Shown here: in pieces, positions 18,007 through 28,165 of the stretch | How the letters are laid out: each line of letters begins with the position of its first letter | Numbering within the stretch: the first letter of the stretch is position 1 | Assembly (NCBI RefSeq): GCF_040932485.1 | Contig: NZ_JBFRBH010000001.1 | Location: forward strand, 1,612,001-1,676,000 | Direction of reading: 5' to 3' | DNA length: 64,000 nucleotides | From: Gymnodinialimonas sp. 202GB13-11 | GTDB lineage: Bacteria; Pseudomonadota; Alphaproteobacteria; Rhodobacterales; Rhodobacteraceae | Position numbers and translations under genes: made by a program | The notes under the pieces: generated by a model | Told to the model about the DNA's origin: nothing | What the model saw: only the letters and a program-made list of their open reading frames with translations | Database searches by the model: none

Positions 18007-18612
18007 ATGTTGGTGTTTTGGAAAGCCCGTTTGGTGCTGCTTGCGGTTCCGAAAACGGGGACCACCGCGCTAGAAGAAGCGCTGATGCCCTACGCCGACT
18101 CGGCGATTCTCAATCCCCCGCAGCAAAAGCACTGCACAGTGAAACGCTATCGCAATCAGTTGCAGAAGTTCTTTGAGCAGCGTGGGCAGCGTCAGCTAGA
18201 GCTTATGGCCGTGGTCCGCGAACCGGTCGGCTGGCTCTCAAGCTGGTATCGGTACCGCGCCCGCGACGCGATTGCGGGCAGCGCGAATTCCACCCAAGGC
18301 GTCAGCTTCGATGCATTTGTCGAGGCATGGCTGGAAGACGATCCCCCGGCCTTTGCGAAAGTCGGCCGCCAATCCCGGTTCGTGACCGAGGAGGACGGCT
18401 CCCTCGGGGTCGACCATCTCTTCAGCCATGCCAAGCTGGACGAGGCGGTGCGCTTTCTTGAGGGGCGCGTGAAGGCGAAACTGGATGTCGGGCGCAGCAA
18501 CGTTTCGCCCAATCAAGCCACAGATCTCAGCCCCCGCGTTCTGCAACGCCTCCAGGACGAGGCGCCGCAGGAATTCGCACTTTGGGAGCATGTTCAGGCG
18601 CTTGGCCGCTAG
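18007..18612 (+). CDS. Sulfotransferase-like P-loop protein
   Basis: A 201-residue protein opening with M-L-V-F-W-K-A-R-L-V and then P-K-T-G-T-T (residues 15-20), the PAPS-binding P-loop pattern of sulfotransferases. V-V-R-E-P-V-G-W-L-S-S-W-Y follows, matching the second nucleotide-binding motif. Homologs in Rhodobacterales are often labelled 'gamma-glutamyl kinase', which the motifs do not support. The ATG at 18007 follows TTGAGGCGCGAG; a GTG 63 bases upstream lacks a site. It is divergent from recA and its stop codon overlaps that of cckA by 4 bases, tail to tail. The acceptor substrate is unknown. Confidence 0.75.
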   Translation: MLVFWKARLVLLAVPKTGTTALEEALMPYADSAILNPPQQKHCTVKRYRNQLQKFFEQRGQRQLELMAVVREPVGWLSSWYRYRARDAIAGSANSTQGVSFDAFVEAWLEDDPPAFAKVGRQSRFVTEEDGSLGVDHLFSHAKLDEAVRFLEGRVKAKLDVGRSNVSPNQATDLSPRVLQRLQDEAPQEFALWEHVQALGR

Positions 18613-20987
18613 TGTAACTGACGGCGAACCGTCTCCGTCAGGTCTGTCAGAGAAAACGGTTTGGGCAGGAACACGGAGCCCGGAATGCCATCCTCACTGC
18701 CCTCAAGCGCATCCTCTGCATAGCCTGAGACGAAAATCACTTTCGTATCTGGCCGATCTTTCAGCGCCTCGCGTACCCAGGTTGGCCCATCAAGGCCCGG
18801 CATGATCACGTCGGTGACGAACAGATCAATCTCAAGGCTTTGGTCCGTCAGTGTTTCAAGTGCCTCCTCGGCGCTGCCCGCCTCGATCACGGTATAGCCG
18901 CGCAATCGCAGCGCGCGAGAGGCGAAGGCGCGCACCGGGGCCTCATCCTCAACCAACATGACCACGCCCGGCCGCGACTCATCGGTCAGGCTGTTGCCAG
19001 CATTCGCGGGCACTTCAAGGGCGGTGGCAGTGTCTTGTTCGTCGTTGCCGGTGACATGGGCGGGGATGTAGATCGTGAAGGTTGTCCCTGCGCCAACGAC
19101 GCTGTCGACAAAAATATAGCCGCCGGTTTGCTTGATGATCCCGTAGGCCATCGAAAGGCCAAGGCCGGTGCCTTCACCCGTTCTTTTCGTCGTGAAAAAC
19201 GGCTCGAAAATGCGGTTGAGTTTGTCAGCCGGAATGCCGCTGCCCTGGTCACGGACCCGTATGGTCACGTAAGACCCAGGCGGCACAACCGCCTGATCCC
19301 GCTTCATCATTTCTGACAGGTGCACCATGCGTGTCTCAACCCGCACCTCGCCACCGTCTGGCATTGCGTCGCGGGCGTTGACGACAAGGTTCATAAGCAC
19401 CTGATCTAATTGCCGACGGTCGGCGCGGATGGGCTCCAGCCCCGGATCATTCGAAAGCCTCAGCGTGATCCGCTCCCCCACCAAACGGTTGAGGAGGTGG
19501 GTCAATTCGCCAATGGAGTCGCGCAGATCAATAACTTCAGGTTCCAACGTCTGCTTGCGCGAGAAAGCCAATAGCTGCCCGACAAGCGAGGCCGCACGAT
19601 TGGCGTTCTGGTTGATCTGAACAAGGTCTGCATAGTCCTGATCGCCCTGGTCATGGCGTAGCAAAAGCAGGTCACAATGGCCTGTAATCGCGGTCAGCAA
19701 GTTGTTGAAATCATGGGCCACACCACCGGCAAGCTCACCAATCGCCTGCATCTTTTGACTTTGCACGAATTGCTGTTCAAGGGTCTTGAGCTCTGTCGCG
19801 TCGTGCAGAACCGCCAGCAGTGACGGACCTGTTCCGTCAACAATCCGGCTGAGCGAAATCTGCAGGAACGTCTCATCCTTGCGGCGCTTGGCGCGCGCCA
19901 CTTCCGCGCGGTTTGGAATGCGTTCTGCCAATGTATCGGCGACCCAATCATCGACGGGCCGGCCGAGATTTTCCACGAACTGCGAGAGCATCCCGCTTGA
20001 ATCAGAGGGGATCCCAAGCAAGCTTTGCGCATGCTGGTTTGATGCGAGAACCTCACCCTCTGCGCCGATATGAAGCAGGGCAACGGGCAGCGATTCAAAC
20101 GCGCGCGCCGCGACGGATGCGGCGGGCGGCTCGGACAGGCCGGGGACGGCATAGATTTCGCGCCGCCCGTCTTTGGCCGGGACCACAATCGGGATAACCT
20201 CGATCCGTCCGTCGACGCCCGACAGGGACGACCGCCGCCCTGCTACAAGTGGCTGCTCGGGAAAAACATCCTCTAACGTGGTGGCGCGCCGCCCTAGCAC
20301 GTCGCGCATGGCCGCATTCATGGAAAGAACCGTGTCATTGTGGCTGACGACCATCATTGGAAGACCGATCGTTTCACCCTGACGCGCATGGGCATCGGCC
20401 AGATCATCCAGCCGCCAGATCACACCGCCCTGCATCCGGTGGGCCGCCAAACGCACCGTTCCGCGTGGTGTCACCACAATTTCATGGGAGGACGGCCTGC
20501 GCCCAATGGCCGTTTCCTGACGGAAAACGACAGCTGCGGCGTTCGGCAGCGCGCCCGCGATGGCCCGGGACATGGATGTGCCCTTACGGTCGCCAAAGCG
20601 TCGATCCGCAGCCGCATTCTGCATGAGGATCGCGCCATCCTCGGTCGTGCAAAAGCAAGGCGAGGGATCATGTTCCATTAGATCAAACGCAGCCTTGATA
20701 GAGGAGCGCACCTGGCGGATCCGCCATAAATCCCGCAACGCCACCAAAACGGCCGCAACAAGGCATCCCCCTGTCGCGGCCAAAAGCCCGAACCTCAGCT
20801 CAGGTCCAGGCGCGAAAAACGTGGCAACGCCAGCGACAAGGCCAAGCACAAGCAGGATGATAGGCTGCGCGAAAGGGCGGATTCCTGCCCCTTGGGAAAA
20901 GCCGGGATCTGCGGCCTGATCGGTCAATGGCTGCCCTCGCCGTACATTTGAACGGGTCCCTGACGCCACAGGGTCCTCTTGCGCCAT
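18609..20987 (-). CDS. cckA: Hybrid sensor histidine kinase CckA
   Basis: A 792-residue membrane hybrid kinase that feeds the ChpT-CtrA phosphorelay controlling cell cycle, motility and gene-transfer-agent production in alphaproteobacteria. Two membrane helices (about 41-59 and 66-85) are followed by PAS-like regions (about 100-400). The dimerisation domain has His425 in G-G-V-A-H-D-F-N-N-L-L. The ATPase domain carries the N, G1 (D-Q-G-S-G-I-P) and G2 (G-T-G-L-G-L-S) boxes. The C-terminal receiver has phospho-acceptor Asp726 in V-T-D-V-I-M-P-G. H-D-F-N-N-L-L with this architecture is diagnostic of CckA. Confidence 0.93.
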   Translation of the reverse strand: MAQEDPVASGTRSNVRRGQPLTDQAADPGFSQGAGIRPFAQPIILLVLGLVAGVATFFAPGPELRFGLLAATGGCLVAAVLVALRDLWRIRQVRSSIKAAFDLMEHDPSPCFCTTEDGAILMQNAAADRRFGDRKGTSMSRAIAGALPNAAAVVFRQETAIGRRPSSHEIVVTPRGTVRLAAHRMQGGVIWRLDDLADAHARQGETIGLPMMVVSHNDTVLSMNAAMRDVLGRRATTLEDVFPEQPLVAGRRSSLSGVDGRIEVIPIVVPAKDGRREIYAVPGLSEPPAASVAARAFESLPVALLHIGAEGEVLASNQHAQSLLGIPSDSSGMLSQFVENLGRPVDDWVADTLAERIPNRAEVARAKRRKDETFLQISLSRIVDGTGPSLLAVLHDATELKTLEQQFVQSQKMQAIGELAGGVAHDFNNLLTAITGHCDLLLLRHDQGDQDYADLVQINQNANRAASLVGQLLAFSRKQTLEPEVIDLRDSIGELTHLLNRLVGERITLRLSNDPGLEPIRADRRQLDQVLMNLVVNARDAMPDGGEVRVETRMVHLSEMMKRDQAVVPPGSYVTIRVRDQGSGIPADKLNRIFEPFFTTKRTGEGTGLGLSMAYGIIKQTGGYIFVDSVVGAGTTFTIYIPAHVTGNDEQDTATALEVPANAGNSLTDESRPGVVMLVEDEAPVRAFASRALRLRGYTVIEAGSAEEALETLTDQSLEIDLFVTDVIMPGLDGPTWVREALKDRPDTKVIFVSGYAEDALEGSEDGIPGSVFLPKPFSLTDLTETVRRQLH

Positions 20988-21033
20988 AGCACTCCGCCAA
21001 AATGGTTAAGATTGATTTAAGAATGCGCGAAAA

Positions 21034-22212
21034 TCAGGCGTCTGGCGAGTCTGTCTTACGCGCCAAAACGGCGGAGAAAAATCCGTCCGAGGCCGTCAAC
21101 GGAGTATCGAAATGGCGTGCGGTGCAAATCCAGCCTGGGCGCCGCGCCAAGAAGCCGTCGATTTGGGCATCGTTTTCGGCCCGGAACAACGAACAGGTCA
21201 TGTAGACGAGTTGACCGTTTGCGGCGACTAGCGCCGCAGCTTCGTCCAGTATGCCCGCTTGCACTGCGACCAGCTCAGCGAGTCTTTCCGGGGTCAGTCG
21301 CCACTTCACCTCCGGGTCACGCCGCCATGTGCCACTGCCTGAGCAGGGCACATCCGTCACGACAAGATCGTAGGGAGCGTGGTTTCCCAGATCTGACGGG
21401 GCAATCTGTTCGATGCTTACCCCTGCCCGTGTGGCGCGCGCCGGCAGATCAGCCATACGCCGAGGGATCGCGTCATGGGCAAATATGGAGGCCTCAGTTC
21501 CAGCAGCGATGGCCAACGCCTTTCCGCCCCCACCTGCGCAATAATCCAGCACCCGGCCTGTCTGGGGCAGATCCAGCCGCGCGATGGCCATTTGGGGGGA
21601 GAGGTCCTGAACCTCTACAAGCCCCTCGGAATAAGCCTGCGTGTGCCGCACACGACGTGCACCATCGGTAACACGTAGAGCCGCAGGCAAGTTCCCATGA
21701 GGCTCGCACAGCACACCTTCGCTTTGCAGCATGTCAATGGAAACCGCGGGAGAGGCTTTGCGTGTGTTGACGCGCAACCAGACCTCCGCGCGCGAGGTCA
21801 TCGCAGCCAACAACGTACGCTGATCTTCGATACGCTGATCGTCCAGCTCCAACAGCATCCAGTCTTTTACGTCGAGCGGCTCAATATCCAGATTGCGTGG
21901 CGCGGTCTCCTCAGACGGGCTTAGCTTAGATGGGGCATGCCCCTCACCCGAAAATATGAGGGCAGGATCGACCCCACCCAATCGGAGCAGCCCGAGGATC
22001 AGGGCGCGCCCCGTCTCTCCGCCCCCGTGAGCCGCGCAACTGTTCTTGCGCCGCAGCACATCGTAGACATGATCCCGCACAGCCGCGCGGTCTTTCGACC
22101 CGGCATAGCGCGCGCCGCGCGCCCAACGGGTCAGGGCTTGCTCGGCAGCCATTCCATCCTGCCAAGCGTCAAGCACTTCAATGGCCGCCGCATATCGCGC
22201 CTCTGGTCGCAC
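21034..22212 (-). CDS. RsmB/NOP-family rRNA m5C methyltransferase
   Basis: A 392-residue SAM-dependent RNA (cytosine-5) methyltransferase. The N-terminal helical region (1-130) is related to NusB-like RNA binding. The Rossmann domain has V-L-D-Y-C-A-G-G-G-G-K, the motif IV cysteine in D-V-P-C-S-G-S-G-T-W-R-R, and the catalytic motif VI cysteine Cys340 in M-T-C-S-L-F. The likely target is 16S rRNA, as for E. coli RsmB, but the exact base cannot be inferred. It lies just upstream of guaB on the same strand only in map order: guaB is transcribed toward it and ends 36 bases before its start. Confidence 0.87.
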   Translation of the reverse strand: MRPEARYAAAIEVLDAWQDGMAAEQALTRWARGARYAGSKDRAAVRDHVYDVLRRKNSCAAHGGGETGRALILGLLRLGGVDPALIFSGEGHAPSKLSPSEETAPRNLDIEPLDVKDWMLLELDDQRIEDQRTLLAAMTSRAEVWLRVNTRKASPAVSIDMLQSEGVLCEPHGNLPAALRVTDGARRVRHTQAYSEGLVEVQDLSPQMAIARLDLPQTGRVLDYCAGGGGKALAIAAGTEASIFAHDAIPRRMADLPARATRAGVSIEQIAPSDLGNHAPYDLVVTDVPCSGSGTWRRDPEVKWRLTPERLAELVAVQAGILDEAAALVAANGQLVYMTCSLFRAENDAQIDGFLARRPGWICTARHFDTPLTASDGFFSAVLARKTDSPDA

Positions 22213-22248
22213 GTTAACGTATTACCTTAAAAGCCGGACGCAACATGT

Positions 22249-23790
<1,542 letters not shown>

Positions 23791-23795
23791 TCATC

Positions 23796-23945
23796 GGAGG
23801 GGTTGCGCCGCCTTCGGCGTCGCCGGGTGCAAATTTCCAAGGGAAATTTGGGGTGCCTGGTGGTTTACGTGTGATTTGCCCCGCGGGCATTGTGCGCCTC
23901 CGCCCTGACGCACTGCATCCGGCGGAGGTTTTTCGGGCAAAATGA
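23796..23945. repeat. Intergenic repeat, copy 1
   Basis: This non-coding stretch between guaB and rlmE has a recognisable order: a Gly/Cys-rich CGCCTTCGGCG block, a hairpin AAATTTCC-AA-GGGAAATTT followed by GGGG, about 80 variable bases, and the end block CCGGCGGAGG-TTTTTC-GGGCAAAATGAAAG. The same order is found at 55436-55590. The end block is a form seen in many Rhodobacterales intergenic spacers. Role unknown; a stable mRNA-end structure or REP-like element is plausible. Confidence 0.6.
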
Positions 23946-23959
23946 AAGAGGGACGCGCA

Positions 23960-24661
23960 CTAGCCCTTGAAGCCCGTGGCCACCACGAATTTCTCGGAAC
24001 TGTCAGCGCGCGACGCCCCCGGTTTGACGTTGGCGACCTTCTTGAAGCGTTGCTTAAGGGTTTGCTGGAGGGAGCCTTCCGCCCCGCCGGCAAGGACCTT
24101 GGCCACGAAGGTACCACCCGGCTCCAGCACATCGAAGGCCAGCTCCGCCGCCGCCTCACACAGCGCCATGATGCGCAGGTGGTCGGTTTGCTTATGGCCC
24201 GACGCAGAAGCCGCCATGTCTGACATCACCACATCCGCCTTGCCGTCGAGCCAGCCCTTTACCTTGTCGTCTGCACCGTCTTCCATGAAGTCGAGCTGGT
24301 GCAACTCACACCCCGCAATCGGCTCCATCTCTTGCAAATCCAGACCGATGATGCGGCCCACGGCTTTGCCGGATTTCTCGCCCAGCGCGTTCACACGCCG
24401 CGCGGCAACCTGGCACCAGCCACCAGGCGCGCAGCCCAGATCGACAACGCGGGCGCCTGGAACGAGGAAGCGGAACTTGTCGTCCAACTCCAGGATCTTG
24501 TAGGCCGCCCTTCCGCGATACCCATCGCGCTTGGCGCGGGCCACGTAAGGATCGTTCAACTGGCGTTCCAGCCAACGGGTCGAGCTGAGCTTACGACCGC
24601 GCGCGGTCTTGACCTTTACCTTCAGGTCCCGCTGCCCCCGTCCGCTTGTGTTCTTTGCCAT
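23960..24661 (-). CDS. rlmE: 23S rRNA uridine 2'-O-methyltransferase RlmE (FtsJ/RrmJ)
   Basis: A 233-residue SAM-dependent methyltransferase acting on the 2'-OH of a uridine in the 23S A-loop during late 50S assembly. The N-terminus is basic ([12 protein letters not shown]). [12 protein letters not shown] is the family start, the SAM motif is [10 protein letters not shown], and the catalytic Asp is in V-M-S-D-M-A-A; a K-x-F pair (F-V-A-K-V-L) follows. It is downstream of ppx and the PPOX gene with short gaps. A ppx-rlmE pairing is common in alphaproteobacteria; here a flavoprotein gene is inserted between them. Confidence 0.92.
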   Translation of the reverse strand: MAKNTSGRGQRDLKVKVKTARGRKLSSTRWLERQLNDPYVARAKRDGYRGRAAYKILELDDKFRFLVPGARVVDLGCAPGGWCQVAARRVNALGEKSGKAVGRIIGLDLQEMEPIAGCELHQLDFMEDGADDKVKGWLDGKADVVMSDMAASASGHKQTDHLRIMALCEAAAELAFDVLEPGGTFVAKVLAGGAEGSLQQTLKQRFKKVANVKPGASRADSSEKFVVATGFKG

Positions 24662-24677
24662 CTTGGCCTCTCAAGCC

Positions 24678-25322
24678 CTACTCATCGTAGAGCCGCTTCT
24701 CATCATTGAATTTCAGGCGCTTCTCCACGGCCTCCAGGGTCACGTCAACCTGATCGAGCTTCCCCTGATCGTGGATCGCCTGTGCGTAAGTCGGCAGAGC
24801 ATCGACCGGCCCTGCCTGATCCGGCGTCCACAGGCCCGATCTAATCACCGCCTTGCCACAATGGAAGAAGGCCTCTTCTACATGGACGACAATGGCGAAG
24901 TCCGGCACGCGGCCTTTGATCGCCATACTCTCCCGCAAATCTTCGTCCCGTACCACCTGCGCCGAACCGTTCACGCGCACCACCTCATTGCGGTTGGGCA
25001 CAAAGAACACCAGCCCGATACGTCCCGTCTCAAGAATGTTGCGGAAGCCCATGAACAGGTGATTGCCCGGCCGGTCGGGAATGGCGAGCGTCTTATCGTC
25101 CACCACCTTCACGAACCCCGCCGGGTCGCCCTTGGGGGAGGCATCAACACGCCCCTCTGCATCGACGGTGGACATCACCAGAAACGGCGAATGGGCAATC
25201 CAGTTGGCGCAATGGGCGTCGATATGGTCGATCACCTTGTGCCGCTGCGCGATGTGCACTCCATCAATCACGGCGCGGATCTGCGCCTCGGAGGTGATTG
25301 GATCAGAGGGATTGTAAGCCAC
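24678..25322 (-). CDS. PPOX-type FMN-binding flavoprotein
   Basis: A 214-residue protein of the pyridoxamine 5'-phosphate oxidase-like split-barrel fold. Signals include F-L-V-M-S-T-V-D-A-E-G-R-V-D-A-S-P-K-G-D-P (about 48-68) and G-N-H-L-F-M-G-F-R-N-I-L, the pattern of the MSMEG_1061-type subfamily. Such proteins bind FMN or F420 and reduce small substrates. It is not PdxH: the pyridoxamine-binding signature is missing. It starts immediately next to the ppx stop (no intervening bases), so the two are coupled. Confidence 0.82.
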   Translation of the reverse strand: MAYNPSDPITSEAQIRAVIDGVHIAQRHKVIDHIDAHCANWIAHSPFLVMSTVDAEGRVDASPKGDPAGFVKVVDDKTLAIPDRPGNHLFMGFRNILETGRIGLVFFVPNRNEVVRVNGSAQVVRDEDLRESMAIKGRVPDFAIVVHVEEAFFHCGKAVIRSGLWTPDQAGPVDALPTYAQAIHDQGKLDQVDVTLEAVEKRLKFNDEKRLYDE

Positions 25323-26498
25323 TCAATAGGGCCCGTCTTCCAGCACGCCATCGCGGCTCATCTGCGCATAGAGCAACCCTTCGCGCAGGCCCCGGTCGGC
25401 CACGCTCAACCGATCCGTAGGCCAGGCCCGCAGCAGAGCCTGCAAGATCGCAGCACCCGACATGATCAGCGTCTGCCGGTCGCGTCCGATGCGCGGATCG
25501 CGGCGGCGGCCTTCCGGGCCCAACGCCAGATATCCGTTGATGACTGTGTCGATCTGATCCGAGGTCATCCGCAAACCATCGACCTTGTTGCGATCATACC
25601 GGCGCAATCCAAGGTGCGAGGCCGCAACGGTTGTGACCGTCCCGGACGTTCCGATGATCTGGAACCCTTCAAGCGCCTGATCGGCGGCATCGTCATAAGG
25701 CGAAAACTCGGCCAGCTGCTCCTCAAAATACCAACTCATCAACGCAAAGCGCGCGCCATCATCGGCAACATCGTCATACATGTCTTTCAGCGTCGCCACG
25801 CCCAGCGGAATGGAAATCCAATCCACCACCTTGGCGCGCGGGAACACATCCTCGGCGTTATCAAAACCATGGTGCAACCGCATGATTGCTTTGGGGCGTT
25901 CCAGCTTTGGCACCCGGCTCAGGTCAATCCACACAAGCTCCGTCGACCCGCCGCCAATATCCACAACCAGCAATTGCTCGGTCCGAGTGGAGACCAAAGG
26001 AGCACAGGAGACGACCGCAAGCCGCGCCTCCTCCTCCGGCTCGATGATATCAAGCTGAAGGCCGGTCTCTCGCTTCACAAGGTTTATGAACTCGGACGCA
26101 TTCGTGGCCCGGCGACAGGCTTCCGTCGCCACAAGCCGCGCCCGTTCCACGCGGTGTTTCTGCAACTTCTTGTGGCAGATCTTCAGCGCCCCCACCGCAC
26201 GCGCCATGGAAGCACGGCCCAACCGGCCCGAGGCCTCAAGCCCCTGCCCCAGCTGGACCGATTTGGAGAACGAGTCGACCACATGCAATTGGCTGCCCTT
26301 GGGCTGCGCGATCAGCATCCGGCACGAATTCGTGCCAAGATCGAGGGCTGCATAGAGATCATCCGGGTCGGGACCCGATTTCTTGGTTGCCGCGGGGCGT
26401 CGTTCGACAGCCGGGATCGCGCCCGGTTCAATCTTGGGCGTTACGGGCGCCACAGGTCTGGGGAACGGGCCGTCCCCGCCAGAGCGCTTGCGCGACAT
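25323..26498 (-). CDS. ppx: Ppx/GppA exopolyphosphatase family protein
   Basis: An ASKHA-fold phosphatase that hydrolyses polyphosphate or pppGpp. The N-terminus is Pro/Arg-rich and disordered (about 1-45). Then come A-A-L-D-L-G-T-N-S-C-R (phosphate-1 loop), T-E-A-C-R-R-A, and V-D-I-G-G-G-S-T-E-L-V (phosphate-2 loop). Its length of 391 is that of the short alphaproteobacterial form lacking the C-terminal HD domain. The ATG at 26498 is preferred over a TTG 15 bases upstream; both lead to the same mature domain. It heads the ppx-PPOX-rlmE unit. Confidence 0.87.
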   Translation of the reverse strand: MSRKRSGGDGPFPRPVAPVTPKIEPGAIPAVERRPAATKKSGPDPDDLYAALDLGTNSCRMLIAQPKGSQLHVVDSFSKSVQLGQGLEASGRLGRASMARAVGALKICHKKLQKHRVERARLVATEACRRATNASEFINLVKRETGLQLDIIEPEEEARLAVVSCAPLVSTRTEQLLVVDIGGGSTELVWIDLSRVPKLERPKAIMRLHHGFDNAEDVFPRAKVVDWISIPLGVATLKDMYDDVADDGARFALMSWYFEEQLAEFSPYDDAADQALEGFQIIGTSGTVTTVAASHLGLRRYDRNKVDGLRMTSDQIDTVINGYLALGPEGRRRDPRIGRDRQTLIMSGAAILQALLRAWPTDRLSVADRGLREGLLYAQMSRDGVLEDGPY

Positions 26499-26513
26499 GG
26501 GGTGCACCGCCAA

Positions 26514-26780
26514 TTCGAATTCTAGGTTGAAGAAAGCGTAACCTGTTCACGGATTTGAAACAATGGGCGATGCGCGTGGCTCTCATGTTCATATTGAATA
26601 ATTCGATGCCAGCCCCCTATCGTCTGAGGAGGTGCAGACCGCTAGATAAGGTCTGGCACAGGCGTGCGTCGTTTTGGGAAGGCGTGATGTCGAAAACAGG
26701 ATCAGCGGCGGGCCGTGGCGCGCCTATGGTGCGCAAAACCGGTGGGCGAGTCGCCTTGCCAAACCAATAAGGGAACGGCC
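26514..26780. promoter_or_regulatory. Leader of the one-carbon operon with alternative hairpins
   Basis: The 267 bases between divergent ppx and the 'virulence factor' gene hold no credible gene. GTCTG at 26622-26626 can pair with CAGAC at 26635-26639, while CAGACC at 26635-26640 can instead pair with GGTCTG at 26650-26655. The two stems share one strand and exclude each other, as in attenuators and riboswitches. A weak third pairing GTTTT/AAAAC follows at 26671-26697. I could not match this to a cobalamin, SAM, SAH or THF riboswitch consensus. Promoter elements are not clear. Confidence 0.35.
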
Positions 26781-27092
26781 ATGGCCAACATCACGCATGT
26801 CTTCTGGCGCGATATTCCTGCGCAAGTCATCATCGGCAAAGGCCGGTCCGGCGCGAAAGCCCCTCTGCCCGAAAGGTTTGAGCAGGCCATCGACCGCGCC
26901 GCCATGAAGGTGGGCGCCAAAGATGACGATGCCTACCTCGCCGGGTTCCGTCGTGTCGTGGTGGGCGAGGCGCAGGGCGATCTGGCGGAGGCCGCCAAGA
27001 CGGAAGCTGCAGCCCTTGATGCCGCCTATGACAATGCCCGCCTGAAAACCCTGATCGATGCCGAGGGCTATGACCCGGCAAACGTCGCCTGA
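26781..27092 (+). CDS. 'Virulence factor' family small protein of one-carbon cluster
   Basis: A 103-residue protein of the family labelled 'virulence factor', with the characteristic start I-T-H-V-F-W-R-D-I-P-A-Q-V-I and a following R-F-E-Q-A-I-D-R-A-A-M. Despite the label, members typically sit beside MetF-like reductases and methyl-THF:corrinoid methyltransferases, as here, and a role in one-carbon transfer is more likely. AAGGGA precedes the ATG. The MetF-like gene starts 24 bases later. The function of the family is not known. Confidence 0.8.
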   Translation: MANITHVFWRDIPAQVIIGKGRSGAKAPLPERFEQAIDRAAMKVGAKDDDAYLAGFRRVVVGEAQGDLAEAAKTEAAALDAAYDNARLKTLIDAEGYDPANVA

Positions 27093-27116
27093 CCTTTGAG
27101 CATTCGGGAGAAACTC

Positions 27117-28064
27117 ATGTCGCTGCTGAATTTCCGCAAGACCGCCCCTGCGTCCGAGCCGACCGTCGCCTCGCCCGAGATGGAGGCGTTGCTGGACGGC
27201 TTCTCCATCGAAGTCATGCCCCGTACCGCTGAGAAGGTGGATGACTTCCGCAACTACCTGCCCGCCGGCACGCGCGTTTACATCGCCCATATCGAAGGCA
27301 CGCCGATCGAGGACATGGTCGCCACCGCCGCCCGACTGCGGACCGAGGGGTACGATCCCATGCCCCACTTCCCCGCGCGCATCATCAAGGATGCCGCCAC
27401 GCTGGAAGACTGGATCGCGCGCTACAAGGGCGAGGCTGACATCACGCAGGCGTTGTTGCTGGCCGGTGGCGTGGCGCAGCCGCACGGGGATTTCGACAGC
27501 TCCATGCAGCTGATGGAAACGGGCCTGTTCGACAAAGCGGGCGTCACGCGGCTGCACGTGGCAGGGCACCCAGAGGGGAACCGTGACATTGATCCGAACG
27601 GTGGCGATGAGGCCGTGATGGAGGCCTTGTGCTGGAAGCAGGCGTTCAGTGAGCGCTCGGATGCGGACATGGCGATGGCCACGCAGTTCGCGTTTGAGGC
27701 GGGCCCGGTGATCGAATGGGCCGACCGGTTGAAGGCGGAGGGCATTACGCTGCCGATCCATCTGGGGATCGCGGGGCCTGCGAAGCTTCAGACGCTGATC
27801 AAATTCGCCATCGCCTGCGGGGTTGGGCCGTCGCTGAAAGTGCTCCAGAAGCGGGCGAAGGATGTGACCAAGCTGCTGCTGCCGTTTGAGCCAAATGAGA
27901 TCCTGACGGACATGGCTGCCCATAAGGCGGAGAACCCCGACAGCCTGATCGAGGCCATCCATTTCTTCCCGCTCGGCGGGATCAAAACCAACGCCAAATG
28001 GGCCGTCACGAATGGCGGGGCGTCGGCTGTGCCGGCGAACGGGCCTGAGGCGGCGTTTGGGTGA
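27117..28064 (+). CDS. Methylenetetrahydrofolate reductase-like protein
   Basis: A 315-residue TIM-barrel protein of the MetF superfamily. Visible features: an early F-S-I-E-V-M-P-R-T strand (equivalent of the E-F-x-P motif), H-F-P-A-R-I-I near residue 80, L-L-L-A-G-G-V-A, V-A-G-H-P-E-G-N, and W-A-D-R-L-K-A-E-G-I. It is shorter and divergent from canonical MetF, as is usual for versions next to corrinoid methyltransferases, where it interconverts methylene- and methyl-THF. The ATG follows GGGAG with 7 bases; a TTG 21 bases upstream is possible. Two hairpins after the stop suggest the transcript ends here. Confidence 0.8.
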   Translation: MSLLNFRKTAPASEPTVASPEMEALLDGFSIEVMPRTAEKVDDFRNYLPAGTRVYIAHIEGTPIEDMVATAARLRTEGYDPMPHFPARIIKDAATLEDWIARYKGEADITQALLLAGGVAQPHGDFDSSMQLMETGLFDKAGVTRLHVAGHPEGNRDIDPNGGDEAVMEALCWKQAFSERSDADMAMATQFAFEAGPVIEWADRLKAEGITLPIHLGIAGPAKLQTLIKFAIACGVGPSLKVLQKRAKDVTKLLLPFEPNEILTDMAAHKAENPDSLIEAIHFFPLGGIKTNAKWAVTNGGASAVPANGPEAAFG

Positions 28065-28070
28065 GAAAAG

Positions 28071-28098
28071 CCCCCTGCTCACGCGTGAGCAAGGGGGT
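28071..28098. terminator. Terminator-like hairpin between convergent genes
   Basis: CCCCCTGCTCAC and GTGAGCAAGGGGG pair almost perfectly around a 2-base GC loop, with one bulged A. On the minus strand the stem is followed by CTTTTC, so it can end the convergent small gene; on the plus strand it sits 7 bases after the MetF-like stop. Confidence 0.6.
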
Positions 28099-28118
28099 TA
28101 AGTATTTGATTTAGCAAT

Positions 28119-28145
28119 GTAAACGCATTTTCGTTTACGTTTTGT
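28119..28145 (+). terminator. Rho-independent terminator downstream of the MetF-like gene
   Basis: GTAAACG and CGTTTAC form a perfect 7-base stem with loop CATTTT, followed by GTTTTGTT. With the stronger hairpin just upstream it gives a double terminator between the MetF-like gene and the convergent small gene. Confidence 0.55.
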
Positions 28146-28165
28146 TAGGGTATTTCCGGCGTCTC

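Noticed and set aside
24609-26525. A 638-residue plus-strand open frame
   Set aside because: Runs antisense through the PPOX and ppx genes, both of which have conserved motifs on the minus strand.
26600-26780. Possible cobalamin riboswitch before the corrinoid operon
   Set aside because: I could not find the conserved B12-box core or the surrounding junction; only generic hairpins are seen.
26724-28082. A 452-residue minus-strand open frame opposite the MetF-like gene
   Set aside because: Antisense shadow of two genes with clear protein families; composition is His/Arg/Gln-rich as in other shadows.
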